Positions 32,922 through 42,427 are shown, counted from the first letter of the stretch. The stretch: 64,000 bases of DNA from Shewanella fidelis ATCC BAA-318 (GCF_000518605.1 NZ_KI912461.1:62001-126000); one strand, 5' to 3'. Numbers and translations: made by a program. The notes: generated from the sequence alone by a model not told the origin.

Positions 32922-34253
32922 TTACAGATCTGACTCACGGATATAACGATATATTTCCGGAGTTTGCTCTGGTTTGGTATTGCCAATTTGAATCGCTTTT
33001 TTCACTGCTGCTTCCGCTTCAGCAAAGGCGCTTTCAGATTGGGCATGAATAAATGCAATTGGTTTGTCGCCATTGATTTCATCGCCAAGTGCGCAAACTT
33101 GAGATAAACCTACGCTGTAATCCAGTGCGTCTCCAGGTTTACGACGTCCACCACCTAGAGTGACAACCGCAAGGCCGAGTTCACGGGTATCCATTGCTGA
33201 TGCAAAGCCAGTTTGATCAGCATAAACTGGACGAATAATTTGAGCTTCAGGCAGGTACTTACTGTAATTTTCGACGAAGTCTACTGGACCGCCTAGACCT
33301 GCAACCATACGACCAAATATTTCTGCGGCTTTACCGTTATCAAGTACGGTATTAAGTTTGGCGCGAGCGTCAGCTTCATTGGCAGCCAGACCACCAAGCA
33401 CCAACATCTCAGCACATAAGCCCATAGTGACTTCATAAAGACGAGGGTTACGGTAAGCGCCGGTCATGAAATCTACCGCTTCTTTTACTTCTAAAGCGTT
33501 ACCGGCACAGGATGCCAGAACTTGGTTCATATCAGTGAGTAATGCAGTGGTTTTGGTACCAGCCCCATTAGCTACGGCTGTAATACTGCGGGCTAACTCT
33601 TCAGATGCTTCATAAGTAGGCATAAATGCACCTGTACCTACTTTGACATCCATCGCTAAAGCATCGAGTCCAGCTGCAAGTTTTTTAGAAAGAATAGAAG
33701 CGGTAATAAGAGAGATTGATTCAACCGTTGCGGTATTATCGCGAATAGAATAAAAGCGTTTATCGGCAGGAACTAAGTCGCCAGTTTGACCAATAATCGC
33801 CACACCGGCTTCTTTAACCACTTTACGGAAAAGTTCGCTATCTGGCTCGGTGTTGTAACCTGGGATGGCGTCAAATTTATCCAGTGTACCACCAGTATGA
33901 CCTAGACCACGGCCTGAGATCATAGGTACGTAACCACCACATGCTGCGGCCATTGGGCCTAACATCAAGCTAATGACATCCCCTACACCGCCAGTTGAGT
34001 GCTTATCAATGATTGGACCACCAAGATCCAATGACTGCCAATTAAGCACAGTGCCAGAGTCACGCATTGCGGTAGTCAGTGCAATACGCTCATCCATGTT
34101 CATGTCGTTGAAATAGACCGCCATGCCTAAAGCTGCGATCTGACCTTCTGAAACCGTATTGTTGGTAATGCCTTTAACAAAGAACTGGATCTCCTCTGTT
34201 GAAAGCACTTCTGCATTACGTTTTTTACGAATAATTTCTTGAGCTAAAAACAT
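32922..34253 (-). CDS. deoA: Thymidine phosphorylase DeoA
   Basis: The product is a 443-residue pyrimidine nucleoside phosphorylase releasing thymine or uracil from deoxynucleosides. The KHSTGGVGD phosphate-binding motif is near residue 84, and DKFDAIPGY follows. A strong GGAGG precedes the ATG at 34253. It lies between deoC and deoB. Confidence 0.96.
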   Translation of the reverse strand: MFLAQEIIRKKRNAEVLSTEEIQFFVKGITNNTVSEGQIAALGMAVYFNDMNMDERIALTTAMRDSGTVLNWQSLDLGGPIIDKHSTGGVGDVISLMLGPMAAACGGYVPMISGRGLGHTGGTLDKFDAIPGYNTEPDSELFRKVVKEAGVAIIGQTGDLVPADKRFYSIRDNTATVESISLITASILSKKLAAGLDALAMDVKVGTGAFMPTYEASEELARSITAVANGAGTKTTALLTDMNQVLASCAGNALEVKEAVDFMTGAYRNPRLYEVTMGLCAEMLVLGGLAANEADARAKLNTVLDNGKAAEIFGRMVAGLGGPVDFVENYSKYLPEAQIIRPVYADQTGFASAMDTRELGLAVVTLGGGRRKPGDALDYSVGLSQVCALGDEINGDKPIAFIHAQSESAFAEAEAAVKKAIQIGNTKPEQTPEIYRYIRESDL

Positions 34254-34323
34254 GTACTACCTCCAAGAGTGTAACTGAGTTTCTACTTATCAGTGATTTC
34301 AGTTAGCATTCCACTAAAAGGAA

Positions 34324-34363
34324 TCAAAAGCCGTAATATTGTTACATACTAACGGACTTTTGA
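34324..34363 (-). repeat. Intercistronic hairpin between deoC and deoA
   Basis: TCAAAAGCCGT (34324-34334) pairs with ACGG-A-CTTTTGA (34352-34363) with one bulged base and a 17-base loop. It could tune or protect segments of the deo mRNA. Confidence 0.5.
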
Positions 34364-34415
34364 TACACCTAATTAGATTTAGATCACACTTAATAACTAG
34401 CTTAAAGCGTTAAGG

Positions 34416-35189
34416 TTAGTAACCTTGTGCACCTTGTGGTGCTTCCGCTAGCTCTAAGGTATGAAGTAGGTTATTTAATAAGCTTGATGCACCAAAGCGG
34501 AATGTTGCTGGTGTAGCCCAATCATCACCTAATAAACGAGCAGCAACACCTAAGAATTCAGCCGCAGCTTCTGCATCTTTTACGCCGCCAGCTGGCTTAA
34601 AGCCAACTTTAGGGTTCTTTTCGCTAATCACAGTCATCATGATTTCAGCAGCTTCCAGTGTTGCATTTACTGCAACTTTACCCGTTGAAGTCTTGATGAA
34701 ATCTGCACCAGCATCAATAGATAGCTCTGATGCTTTACGGATAAGAGCAGGATCAGCTAACACACCTGATTCAATAATCACTTTAAGCAGAGTATCTTCG
34801 CCACATGCTTCTTTACAGGCTTTTACTAACTCGAAACCTACTGTTTCGTTGCCTTCCATTAGTGCGCGGTATGGGAATACAACGTCAACTTCGTCAGCAC
34901 CATAAGCCACTGCAGCACGGGTTTCTAACACTGCAATAGCGATGTCATCATTACCGTGTGGGAAGTTAGTTACAGTTGCGATTTTAATATCATCGCCACC
35001 AATTTCATTTAGTGTTTTACGTGCAATCGGGATAAAGCGTGGGTAAATGCAGATAGCAGCAGTGTCGCCTGCTGGAGTCTTAGCTTTATGACATAGGTCG
35101 ATCACCTTTTGATCAGTGTCATCATCATTAAGCGTAGTCAGATCCATTAGGTTAATGGCTTGTTGTGCTGCTTTTTTTAAATCGCTCAT
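34416..35189 (-). CDS. deoC: Deoxyribose-phosphate aldolase DeoC
   Basis: The product is a 257-residue class I aldolase that cleaves deoxyribose-5-phosphate to acetaldehyde and glyceraldehyde-3-phosphate. The Schiff-base lysine lies in ADFIKTSTGK, and VGFKPAGGVKDAE follows. The ATG at 35189 (MSDLKKAAQQ) has GGAGAG upstream and matches the family start; an in-frame ATG 8 codons earlier is less likely. It is the first gene of the deoCABD unit. Confidence 0.96.
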   Translation of the reverse strand: MSDLKKAAQQAINLMDLTTLNDDDTDQKVIDLCHKAKTPAGDTAAICIYPRFIPIARKTLNEIGGDDIKIATVTNFPHGNDDIAIAVLETRAAVAYGADEVDVVFPYRALMEGNETVGFELVKACKEACGEDTLLKVIIESGVLADPALIRKASELSIDAGADFIKTSTGKVAVNATLEAAEIMMTVISEKNPKVGFKPAGGVKDAEAAAEFLGVAARLLGDDWATPATFRFGASSLLNNLLHTLELAEAPQGAQGY

Positions 35190-35698
35190 AATAGCTCTCC
35201 GAGAAAGATTCAATTAATTTAAAACAGAAATTTGTCGCACGGCGATGCCTAGAACTGGCTGTTTTTTTGATTATATTTATGGGCCGGGTCTTCGAACATA
35301 TCCGAAATACATGTTTAAGACGCCAATAGCGCCAAACACAAAAATACTTATTCAGGTATCCAACATTATGGACTAAAACAGTCCAACTATCCTGACACTA
35401 GTGTCACGACTTGAATCCATGAAGACCGGGAAGGGAGAGTACTGTCAATTTCAATCTACCTTTCCGCGAAAAATCCATTTTAGCGCGTAATAAATTCTTG
35501 GTAACTAGCGTTACTCGTTCACCTATAACAGGTGTTCAGTCAATGCTTACCTAAGCAAGTTGCCGTTTATATGCGTATTAAAAGTTGCATAGTTAATATA
35601 GCTGATGCTTAGGTAAAAACTAACCTATTTACGTTACATTATTAATAAAATTTAACGCTTAAATTGATTATTAAATGATTGCAGTTGCAGCTTAAGAT
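35190..35698. promoter_or_regulatory. deoC upstream region with palindromes
   Basis: This non-coding region of about 510 bases holds the deo operon promoter. A perfect 14-base palindrome TGACACTAGTGTCA lies at 35393-35406, next to GGACT-AAAAC-AGTCC at 35370-35384. Neither matches a regulator I can name. No small gene was recognised. Confidence 0.5.
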
Positions 35699-35721
35699 AG
35701 AGCCGCGAATATCGCGGCTCT
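35699..35721 (-). terminator. Hairpin after the Tsx-like gene
   Basis: AGAGCCGCGA and TCGCGGCTCT form a 10-pair stem with a 3-base loop. There is no T-run on either side, so termination efficiency is uncertain. Confidence 0.6.
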
Positions 35722-35751
35722 GTCGTCTAATTACACTGTTTTAAGCGATGC

Positions 35752-36630
35752 TTAGAACTTGTAAGTAGCTGTGAAGTAGTGTGCAACACCGGTAGTTTCT
35801 AGGCCGAATGTACCGTCATCTTTAAGAAGGTAAACATCGTTGTACGCTTTTAGGCCGTAACCAAGTGCGTAGTTCTCTGAGTGCCAGTGTAGACCGAAGT
35901 ATGCAGCACCACCGTGAGAAGTGTTTGTAGTGTTTACATAGTCACCGTTCTCGTCGTATGCATTAACTTCATCCGCACCAAACTGGTAGTCAACATAACC
36001 TTGGAAAGAGATGAATGAACCATTGTCAAAGTTAACAACAGGCTTGAACCAGTTCATAGAGAATTGGTAGCCGTTCCACTCTTTAGCATTCATGTCATAG
36101 TAAGAATAAAGGTTCATGCCAGTTTTACCTAACCATGGAACCATTACGTCAGCACCAATACCGATTGAAGCATTGTTTACGTCGTTAGTCTCGTTGCCAT
36201 TAACGTCAGTACCACGGATAGCTCCGCCACCCCAGTTAAATAGAGTTGAGATGTAAACTTCTTGGATAGGACCAGCAGACAGATCCCAACCAGTCATTGC
36301 ATCGATAGAGAAACGAGGAGCAAACTTCATGAACATTTTGCTCGCGCCGTTGTTCTTATCACCGTAGTCACGGTTAGTAACGTTGAACACATCAACGTAA
36401 CCGTATAGGTCAACGATACCAGCGCGGCCACCGAATTCCATTTCTAAGTAATCATGACCATTGTCAGTAGAACCATCACGTGGAAGTTCGTTAACAGCGT
36501 ACATTGCGTTGAACTGCATCCAGCCGTAATCGCCAGCACGTAGATCAGAACGGTCAGCAGCGAATGTAGGTGCAGACATTGTTGCAGCAACAGCAGTAGC
36601 AGCTAGTGCTAAAGTTTTAACGTTTTTCAT
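35752..36630 (-). CDS. Tsx-like nucleoside-specific outer membrane channel
   Basis: The product has about 292 residues with a signal peptide ending at APTFA. The rest is a beta-barrel of the Tsx/OmpK family with alternating strands and a C-terminal Phe (ATYKF). Tsx admits nucleosides across the outer membrane; the neighbouring nupC and deo genes support that role. The ATG at 36630 follows GGGG at 7 bases; another ATG is directly before it. The family also contains phage-receptor porins (OmpK) of unclear substrate. Confidence 0.85.
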   Translation of the reverse strand: MKNVKTLALAATAVAATMSAPTFAADRSDLRAGDYGWMQFNAMYAVNELPRDGSTDNGHDYLEMEFGGRAGIVDLYGYVDVFNVTNRDYGDKNNGASKMFMKFAPRFSIDAMTGWDLSAGPIQEVYISTLFNWGGGAIRGTDVNGNETNDVNNASIGIGADVMVPWLGKTGMNLYSYYDMNAKEWNGYQFSMNWFKPVVNFDNGSFISFQGYVDYQFGADEVNAYDENGDYVNTTNTSHGGAAYFGLHWHSENYALGYGLKAYNDVYLLKDDGTFGLETTGVAHYFTATYKF

Positions 36631-36936
36631 CATCAACCCCATTTTATTTATGGTTTGCGCCCTTCTTTATGAAGAGTCAGCGTTTCTTTTTTATGGCGCG
36701 CATTTTACTTAATTTACGTCAAACTTCAACATGATTAATGTAAAAATGCGAACACTCAATTTTAACATTAAAACAACTTTCTGATTTTGTGACAGAATAT
36801 ACTGTCTAACCTTCTTTTTTGTTGTTTTTTAGTCAAACAGATCCCTAATCATAGTGATTGATCATCTCAAAATACTGTGAGCTAGGAGTGTGTTTGCTTA
36901 AATCTGTTAGCTCTGTCAAAGGTATTGAATAGAGCT
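36631..36936. promoter_or_regulatory. Upstream region of the Tsx-like gene
   Basis: This AT-rich region holds the promoter. It contains GACAG-N6-CTGTC at 36791-36806, overlapped by TGTGA, a possible half CRP site. No gene was seen. Confidence 0.4.
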
Positions 36937-36964
36937 GAGATTGAGCCTAAAAAGGCTCAATCTC
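36937..36964 (-). terminator. Terminator of nupC
   Basis: GAGATTGAGCC and GGCTCAATCTC form an 11-pair stem with a 6-base loop, right after the nupC stop. Confidence 0.75.
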
Positions 36965-36972
36965 TTTAAGTA

Positions 36973-38232
36973 TTACAATGCTAGGAATAAACCTGCTAAT
37001 GTCGCACTCATTAGGTTGGCTAAAGAGCCGGCGATTACCGCACGAACACCAAGCTTAGCTAAGTCATGGCGACGAGTAGGTGCCATAGCACCAAGGCCAC
37101 CAAGTAGAATCGCGATTGAAGATAGGTTAGCGAAACCACATAGCGCAAATGAGATAATCGCTTTAGTACGATCTGTCATCGCAACGCCAGTTTCTGCTAC
37201 AACCATACCGCCATCAGCAAGATCTTTTAGGTAAGGAGCAAAGTTTAAGTAAGCAACAAATTCGTTAACAACAATCTTCTGACCGATGAAAGAACCAGCA
37301 ACCAAAGCTTCATTCCAAGGCACACCGATAAGGAACGCAAGTGGCATGAAGATATAACCTAGAATCAATTCTAGTGTTAAATTTTCCATACCGAACCAAC
37401 CACCTACACCACCGATGATACCGTTGATCATAGCGATTAAACCTACGAAGGCTAATAGCATTGCACCAACGTTTAGTGCTAAGTGCATACCAGACGATGC
37501 ACCTGCAGCCGCCGCGTCTAGAACGTTAGCAGGCTTATCAGGATCTTCTGGTAAGTCGCTCATGTCGTTCTTAGCTTCTTCAGTTTCAGGGTGCATCAGT
37601 TTAGCCATTAATAGACCACCAGGTGCTGCCATGAACGATGCCGCAACTAAGTACTCAATTGGTACGCCCATCTGCGCGTAACCCGCTAATACAGAACCCG
37701 CGATAGATGCAAGACCACCTACCATGATGGCAAATAGCTCAGAGTTAGTCATAGTCGCAATAAATGGACGAACAACTAATGGTGCTTCAGTTTGACCAAC
37801 GAAGATGTTTGCTGTTGCAGACATTGACTCTGTACGACTTGTGCCAAGTGCCTTTTGTAAACCACCACCAATAATGCGGATGATCCACTGCATAATGCCT
37901 AAGTAGTAAAGAACTGCAATTAAAGAAGAGAAGAAAACAATAACAGGCAGTACGTTTACGGCAAAAATAAAGCCAACCTTGAAGTTAGCTAAATCACCGA
38001 ATAAGAAACTAATACCATTTTGCGCGTATCCAATAACGCTAGATACTGCGTCAGACACACTTTTTAGAATGTCTTTACCAACTGGTACATACAATACAAA
38101 TCCACCAAAAGCGGCTTGAATTGCCAAGGCACCAAAAACTGTACGCTTGTTAATTGCATTTCTGTTATTCGATAACCCGAAAGCTATCGCTAGTAAGGTG
38201 ACCACCCCTACTAAACTCATTAAAATATCCAT
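36973..38232 (-). CDS. nupC: Concentrative nucleoside transporter NupC
   Basis: The product is a 419-residue CNT-family inner-membrane nucleoside symporter with the N-terminal, Gate and C-terminal domains. Recognisable motifs include GQTEAPLVVRPF and MAPTRR near the end. It moves nucleosides from the periplasm to DeoA and DeoD in the cytoplasm. Substrate range (pyrimidine only or broad) cannot be read from sequence. It is transcribed separately from the Tsx-like gene, judging by the hairpin between. Confidence 0.93.
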   Translation of the reverse strand: MDILMSLVGVVTLLAIAFGLSNNRNAINKRTVFGALAIQAAFGGFVLYVPVGKDILKSVSDAVSSVIGYAQNGISFLFGDLANFKVGFIFAVNVLPVIVFFSSLIAVLYYLGIMQWIIRIIGGGLQKALGTSRTESMSATANIFVGQTEAPLVVRPFIATMTNSELFAIMVGGLASIAGSVLAGYAQMGVPIEYLVAASFMAAPGGLLMAKLMHPETEEAKNDMSDLPEDPDKPANVLDAAAAGASSGMHLALNVGAMLLAFVGLIAMINGIIGGVGGWFGMENLTLELILGYIFMPLAFLIGVPWNEALVAGSFIGQKIVVNEFVAYLNFAPYLKDLADGGMVVAETGVAMTDRTKAIISFALCGFANLSSIAILLGGLGAMAPTRRHDLAKLGVRAVIAGSLANLMSATLAGLFLAL

Positions 38233-38266
38233 TAACCATCACCCTATTGTTAATACTTTTTAATTT

Positions 38267-38281
38267 TGTTGTTAACCAACA
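38267..38281. promoter_or_regulatory. Palindrome upstream of nupC, operator-like
   Basis: TGTTG-TTAAC-CAACA forms an inverted repeat between a TATAAT-like -10 box (38298-38303, minus strand) and the nupC start codon. It loosely resembles the DeoR operator of E. coli (TGTTAGAATTCTAACA). The link is a guess. Confidence 0.4.
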
Positions 38282-38411
38282 TTTTTGTACGAAGCAGATT
38301 ATACCCGACAAGCCCGCTAAAAGCGTCGTATTGATCAAGTTTTTACTGATTTATTTCGATGATTTTGTTGACAAAAATGATGCGACAAACATCTGTTTAA
38401 CCAGAAAAAAA

Positions 38412-39203
38412 TTAAAGGTCAAAGAGTTGCGTTACGTTTGAGAACATCTGTTCTGAAATTAGAACGGCAGATTTTTTTTGTAAATTTGCTATTTTTTGAA
38501 GAATGTTAGGCAAAATTAGCGGTGTATTACGATAATTTTGACTATTTTTCGGTGCCATGGCAGGTGAATCCGTCTCCAAAACGAAAGCATCTAACGGCAA
38601 TTGCGCAACCGTTTGTTGCAATTTAGGTGCATTATCATTGAGTAACAGGCCGCCAATCCCTAATTTATACCCTAAATTAACATATCTAGAGGCAAGTTCA
38701 GGGCCACCATAAAAGCCATGGATCACCCCTTTCTTTTGTGGATTCAATACTTTTAATAGCTTTAACACTTCTTCGTGAGCTTTTACTGCGTGAATAATGA
38801 GAGGTAGATCAAATTCAATTGCAAACTCAATTTGAGCGGTAAAAACTTTCAATTGTGTATCGAAATAACTGTTATGTAATTTATCTAAGCCACATTCACC
38901 CACTGCAACTAAATGAGATTGCTTATTTTTTTTATGACTCGCTAATAACGCATGCAAAGAATCTAGCTGATTGACTATATTTAGCGCATCACTGTACCAA
39001 GGGTGGATCCCCAATCCGAAAAAACAACTAAATTGCTCGACAACCTTAAGTTGATTTTGCCAGTGGGTTGCAGAAACACCTGGCACGATAAAGTTGCTTA
39101 TCCCCGCCTGCTGCATTTCTACAATAAGCTCAGCCCTATCAGTATCAAACTCAGGGAAGTCGAGATGGGCATGACTATCTATCAACTGTAACCTGCTATC
39201 CAT
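38412..39203 (-). CDS. TatD-family metal-dependent hydrolase (YjjV-like)
   Basis: The product is a 263-residue TIM-barrel nuclease of the TatD family with SHAHLD at residues 10-15, GECGLD in the middle, and ETDSPAM near residue 209. In E. coli the yjjV paralog lies next to deoC, so the context suggests the YjjV branch over TatD or YcfH. It is separated from nupC by about 180 bases. Confidence 0.85.
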   Translation of the reverse strand: MDSRLQLIDSHAHLDFPEFDTDRAELIVEMQQAGISNFIVPGVSATHWQNQLKVVEQFSCFFGLGIHPWYSDALNIVNQLDSLHALLASHKKNKQSHLVAVGECGLDKLHNSYFDTQLKVFTAQIEFAIEFDLPLIIHAVKAHEEVLKLLKVLNPQKKGVIHGFYGGPELASRYVNLGYKLGIGGLLLNDNAPKLQQTVAQLPLDAFVLETDSPAMAPKNSQNYRNTPLILPNILQKIANLQKKSAVLISEQMFSNVTQLFDL

Positions 39204-39243
39204 ACTATCTACCTACTATTTGACATAGACTCGACATTTTAGC

Positions 39244-39414
39244 TTACCGCTCTGTAGACTCTCGTTTGTCAGCAAGTTTAGTTTGCTTAATCAACTCTGG
39301 GTCAGCTAACCGTGGCATACAACTTCGGCGATTATCAGGTGTAAGCCCCATGCGATCACACCAGTCTATGTATTGTTGCCAGCAGTATTTAATCAATTGG
39401 ATGACATTTACCAT
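39244..39414 (-). CDS. DUF5363-type small protein (56 residues)
   Basis: This short gene encodes 56 residues starting MVNVIQLIKYCWQQY and containing the block DRMGLTPDNRRSCMPRLADP. That block is typical of the small DUF5363 family of Vibrionaceae, Pasteurellaceae and Shewanella. Function is unknown. It lies 40 bases upstream of the TatD gene on the same strand and could be co-transcribed. Confidence 0.75.
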   Translation of the reverse strand: MVNVIQLIKYCWQQYIDWCDRMGLTPDNRRSCMPRLADPELIKQTKLADKRESTER

Positions 39415-39466
39415 TTTTTATTAACTGTCTGTATTTCTGAAATCGGAATGCTTGAGTATATGATGT

Positions 39467-39690
39467 TATACCAATCAATATAAACATTTAGTCACTCAGC
39501 GAGAATATAGCGACTCTAAGGCAAGATCATTTTTAATGACATTCACTGCATCTTACTTCCATGCCATTAAGCGTTCCTTACGCTTTAGAGGCATCCCTCT
39601 AGGGGGATGTCTTATGTACGTCTGGAACATACAAGGTCATGCAGCTCACAACGAGCGAAGAGCATAGTTGAACGACTCTACCTATTACAT
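39467..39690. repeat. MITE-like repeat, truncated copy C
   Basis: It begins ATACCAATCAATATAA and matches copy B over about 190 bases, through CTGGAACATACAAG and GAAGAGCATAGTTG. The right terminal repeat is missing, and about 30 bases are inserted around 39563-39600. A short open frame within and beyond it is not credible as a gene. Confidence 0.65.
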
Positions 39691-39722
39691 CCTATAGAAA
39701 TTGATAATCTGGGCGTAAAACA

Positions 39723-39752
39723 AAAAATCCCAAGCAAAAGCTTGGGATTTTT
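39723..39752 (-). terminator. Terminator of prfC
   Basis: AAAAATCCCAAGC and GCTTGGGATTTTT form a 13-pair stem with an AAAA loop. Confidence 0.92.
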
Positions 39753-39795
39753 ACAGATGTCATCGTCGTCAATATTGACCTATTACGGCTACAAA

Positions 39796-41376
39796 TTAGT
39801 TTTCGCGAGTCTTAGCAAACTCAATATCTGGATAACGTTCCATCGACAGGTTTAGGTTAACCATAGTTGGTGCGATATAAGTTAGGTTATCACCACCATC
39901 TAGTGCTAAGTTTTGGCTGCACTTACGAGTAAACTCATCAAGTTTCTTATGATCATCACAATAAACCCAACGTGCAGTTGCAACACTAATCGCTTCGTAA
40001 ATTGCTTCAACCTTATATTCAGTCTTTAAGCGTCCAACAACCACTTCAAACTGCAGCACACCAACAGCACCAACAATTAAGTCATTACTGTCTAGTGGTC
40101 TAAATACCTGAACAGCACCTTCTTCAGATAACTGTACTAAGCCTTTAAGCAGTTGCTTTTGCTTTAATGGATCTTTTAGACGAATGCGACGGAACATTTC
40201 AGGCGCAAAGTTTGGCACACCGGTAAAGCGGATTTTTTCACCTTGAGTGAAGGTGTCACCAATTCTGATCGTGCCGTGGTTATGCAAACCAATAATGTCG
40301 CCAGGATATGCAGCTTCAGCACGGTTACGGTCACCCGCCATAAAGGTTAGCGCATCACTGACGTTAACATCTTTACCTAAGCGCACATGGTGCATCTTCA
40401 TGCCCTGCTCATATCGACCAGAACAAATTCGCATAAATGCAACGCGGTCACGGTGTTTAGGATCCATGTTAGCTTGGATTTTGAACACAAAACCACTGAA
40501 CTTCTCTTCTTCAGGCTGAACATCACGCGCTTCAGTTTCACGTGGTTGCGGTGTTGGTGCCCACTCAACAATACCATCAAGGATATGGTCAACACCAAAG
40601 TTACCCAATGCAGTACCAAAATAAACAGGCGTCAACTCACCTTTTAAGAATGCTGCGTGATCAAACTCGTGAGAAGCACCTAATACTAGCTCCATCTCGT
40701 CGCGAATATCAGCAGCATAGCTACCAATAGCATCATCAAGCTCAGGATTATCTAAGCCTTTAATGATGCGTGAATCTTGGATCGTGTGGCCCATACCACT
40801 TTGATACAGAATCACTTCATCACGTAAAATGTGATAAACACCCTTAAATTCTTTACCAGCACCAATAGGCCAAGTTATCGGCGCACAGGCAATGTTAAGT
40901 ACTTCTTCTACTTCATCCATTAACTCGATTGGATCGCGAATATCACGGTCAAGTTTGTTCATGAAAGTAACGATTGGCGTATCACGTAAGCGGGTAACTT
41001 CCATAAGTTTGATAGTACGTTGCTCAACACCTTTTGCTGAGTCAATCACCATCAAGCACGAATCTACCGCCGTCAGTGTACGATAAGTATCTTCAGAGAA
41101 GTCTTCGTGGCCTGGCGTATCGAGAAGGTTAACTAATGCATCGTTATAAGGAAACTGCATTACAGACGTAGTGATTGAGATCCCGCGGTCTTTTTCCATC
41201 TCCATCCAGTCAGACTTGGCATGCTGACCTGACTTTTTGCCTTTTACCGTACCCGCTTTTTGCAAAGCGTTGCCGAACAAAAGTACTTTTTCAGTAATGG
41301 TGGTTTTACCCGCATCTGGGTGAGAGATGATGGCGAAAGTGCGACGTTTGTCGACCTCAACTTTATAGCCTGACAT
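39796..41376 (-). CDS. prfC: Peptide chain release factor 3 (PrfC)
   Basis: The product is a 526-residue translational GTPase that removes RF1 and RF2 from the ribosome after termination. The G1 motif SHPDAGKTT and DTPGHEDFSEDTYR (G3) are intact, as is NKLD (G4). The ATG at 41376 (MSGYKVEVDKRR) is the family start with AGG upstream; the frame is open for 17 codons before it. Confidence 0.96.
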   Translation of the reverse strand: MSGYKVEVDKRRTFAIISHPDAGKTTITEKVLLFGNALQKAGTVKGKKSGQHAKSDWMEMEKDRGISITTSVMQFPYNDALVNLLDTPGHEDFSEDTYRTLTAVDSCLMVIDSAKGVEQRTIKLMEVTRLRDTPIVTFMNKLDRDIRDPIELMDEVEEVLNIACAPITWPIGAGKEFKGVYHILRDEVILYQSGMGHTIQDSRIIKGLDNPELDDAIGSYAADIRDEMELVLGASHEFDHAAFLKGELTPVYFGTALGNFGVDHILDGIVEWAPTPQPRETEARDVQPEEEKFSGFVFKIQANMDPKHRDRVAFMRICSGRYEQGMKMHHVRLGKDVNVSDALTFMAGDRNRAEAAYPGDIIGLHNHGTIRIGDTFTQGEKIRFTGVPNFAPEMFRRIRLKDPLKQKQLLKGLVQLSEEGAVQVFRPLDSNDLIVGAVGVLQFEVVVGRLKTEYKVEAIYEAISVATARWVYCDDHKKLDEFTRKCSQNLALDGGDNLTYIAPTMVNLNLSMERYPDIEFAKTREN

Positions 41377-41485
41377 GTTTACCTGTAATTCTGGGAGTTT
41401 ACAAAGGCCGCAATTATAGCCGCTCACCTAAATTTTGGCTACCAAACTAGGCAGTAAAAGTTATTTGTGCCAATTAGGCAATAAA

Positions 41486-41506
41486 AAAGCCCCGATATGG
41501 GGCTTT
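41486..41506 (-). terminator. Terminator of nlpI
   Basis: AAAGCCCC and GGGGCTTT form an 8-pair stem with a 5-base loop, followed by T6 on the minus strand. Confidence 0.88.
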
Positions 41507-41530
41507 AATGGGTATTCAGTCGTCTCAAGC

Positions 41531-42427
41531 TCAGTTTACGCTTGGCTGCTGCAATAACTCGTTAGTTCTTGCAAGCTCTAACCTTGCATAGCGATGCTCA
41601 ACAAAATCGTAAATGTTGGTTGCTAGCGCCAGTCTGAAGTAATTTGCAGCTTGGGCGTTTTCACCATTCTTCTGGGCAACTTTAGCCATATAAAAATAGG
41701 CTTCACATAAACGTTCCGCATATTCTTCTGGGTGCTTTAAGCCCTCTTTAGCAAGCGAGAAAACTTGTTCCTTAGTTGTATTACCTAAATAATAATCAAC
41801 TAAGGTTGTCGCCCATGCATTAGCGGGCAAATTCGCTTTATGCTTTGTCAACTCTGCTTTAGCTGCAAGTTCATCGACTTCGCTTTCAGCTAGGTATAAC
41901 CATAATGCACGATAACCATCTGATGGATCACGCATATAGAAATCGCTCATATCATTAACAGCAAGCTCGATGCGTTCACCGTAATAAAGTGCGATACCTC
42001 GATTTAAAAACGCATAATCATAATCAGGAGACAACTCCAAAACGGCATCAAATGCTTCATAAGCACTCTCAAACTCGCTCTCTTGGGTGTAATAAATACC
42101 GAGAAAATTATAAGCATCTGCTAAGGTGGGCTGTAGCTTGAGGGCTTGATGAAAATCAATGCGTCCAAGGATCCGTAATCCAACACGGTCATAAATCACG
42201 CCTCGGTCGTAATGAAAACGCGCTCTTTGCTCTGGCGTTAACTCAACTGACGCTAAAATTTCATTTAACTTTGCTAAGGTGATCTCTAGCTTATAATCGG
42301 TCGAAACAGGCGCAACTTTTATCGACGCTTGTTTGTCACTTTCGGCCTGAGTGGATACACATCCTGTTAGCAGCATACTTACACTCGTCATAGCCACAGC
42401 TACGACAGCTCGCATCTTTTGATTCAT
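41531..42427 (-). CDS. nlpI: Lipoprotein NlpI
   Basis: The product is a 298-residue outer-membrane lipoprotein. The lipobox LLTGC is in the signal peptide, and TPR-type repeats follow. In E. coli NlpI is an adaptor for murein endopeptidases and the protease Prc. It lies directly downstream of pnp, as in E. coli. ATG at 42427 or 42415 is possible. Confidence 0.9.
   Translation of the reverse strand: MNQKMRAVVAVAMTSVSMLLTGCVSTQAESDKQASIKVAPVSTDYKLEITLAKLNEILASVELTPEQRARFHYDRGVIYDRVGLRILGRIDFHQALKLQPTLADAYNFLGIYYTQESEFESAYEAFDAVLELSPDYDYAFLNRGIALYYGERIELAVNDMSDFYMRDPSDGYRALWLYLAESEVDELAAKAELTKHKANLPANAWATTLVDYYLGNTTKEQVFSLAKEGLKHPEEYAERLCEAYFYMAKVAQKNGENAQAANYFRLALATNIYDFVEHRYARLELARTNELLQQPSVN

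Noticed and set aside
36788..36803. CRP site upstream of the Tsx-like gene
   Set aside because: Only the left half TGTGA is good; the right half matches at two of five positions.
39607..39855. 82-codon open frame starting in repeat copy C
   Set aside because: It starts inside the repeat, crosses the prfC terminator and enters prfC antisense. It looks like a by-product of the repeat sequence.
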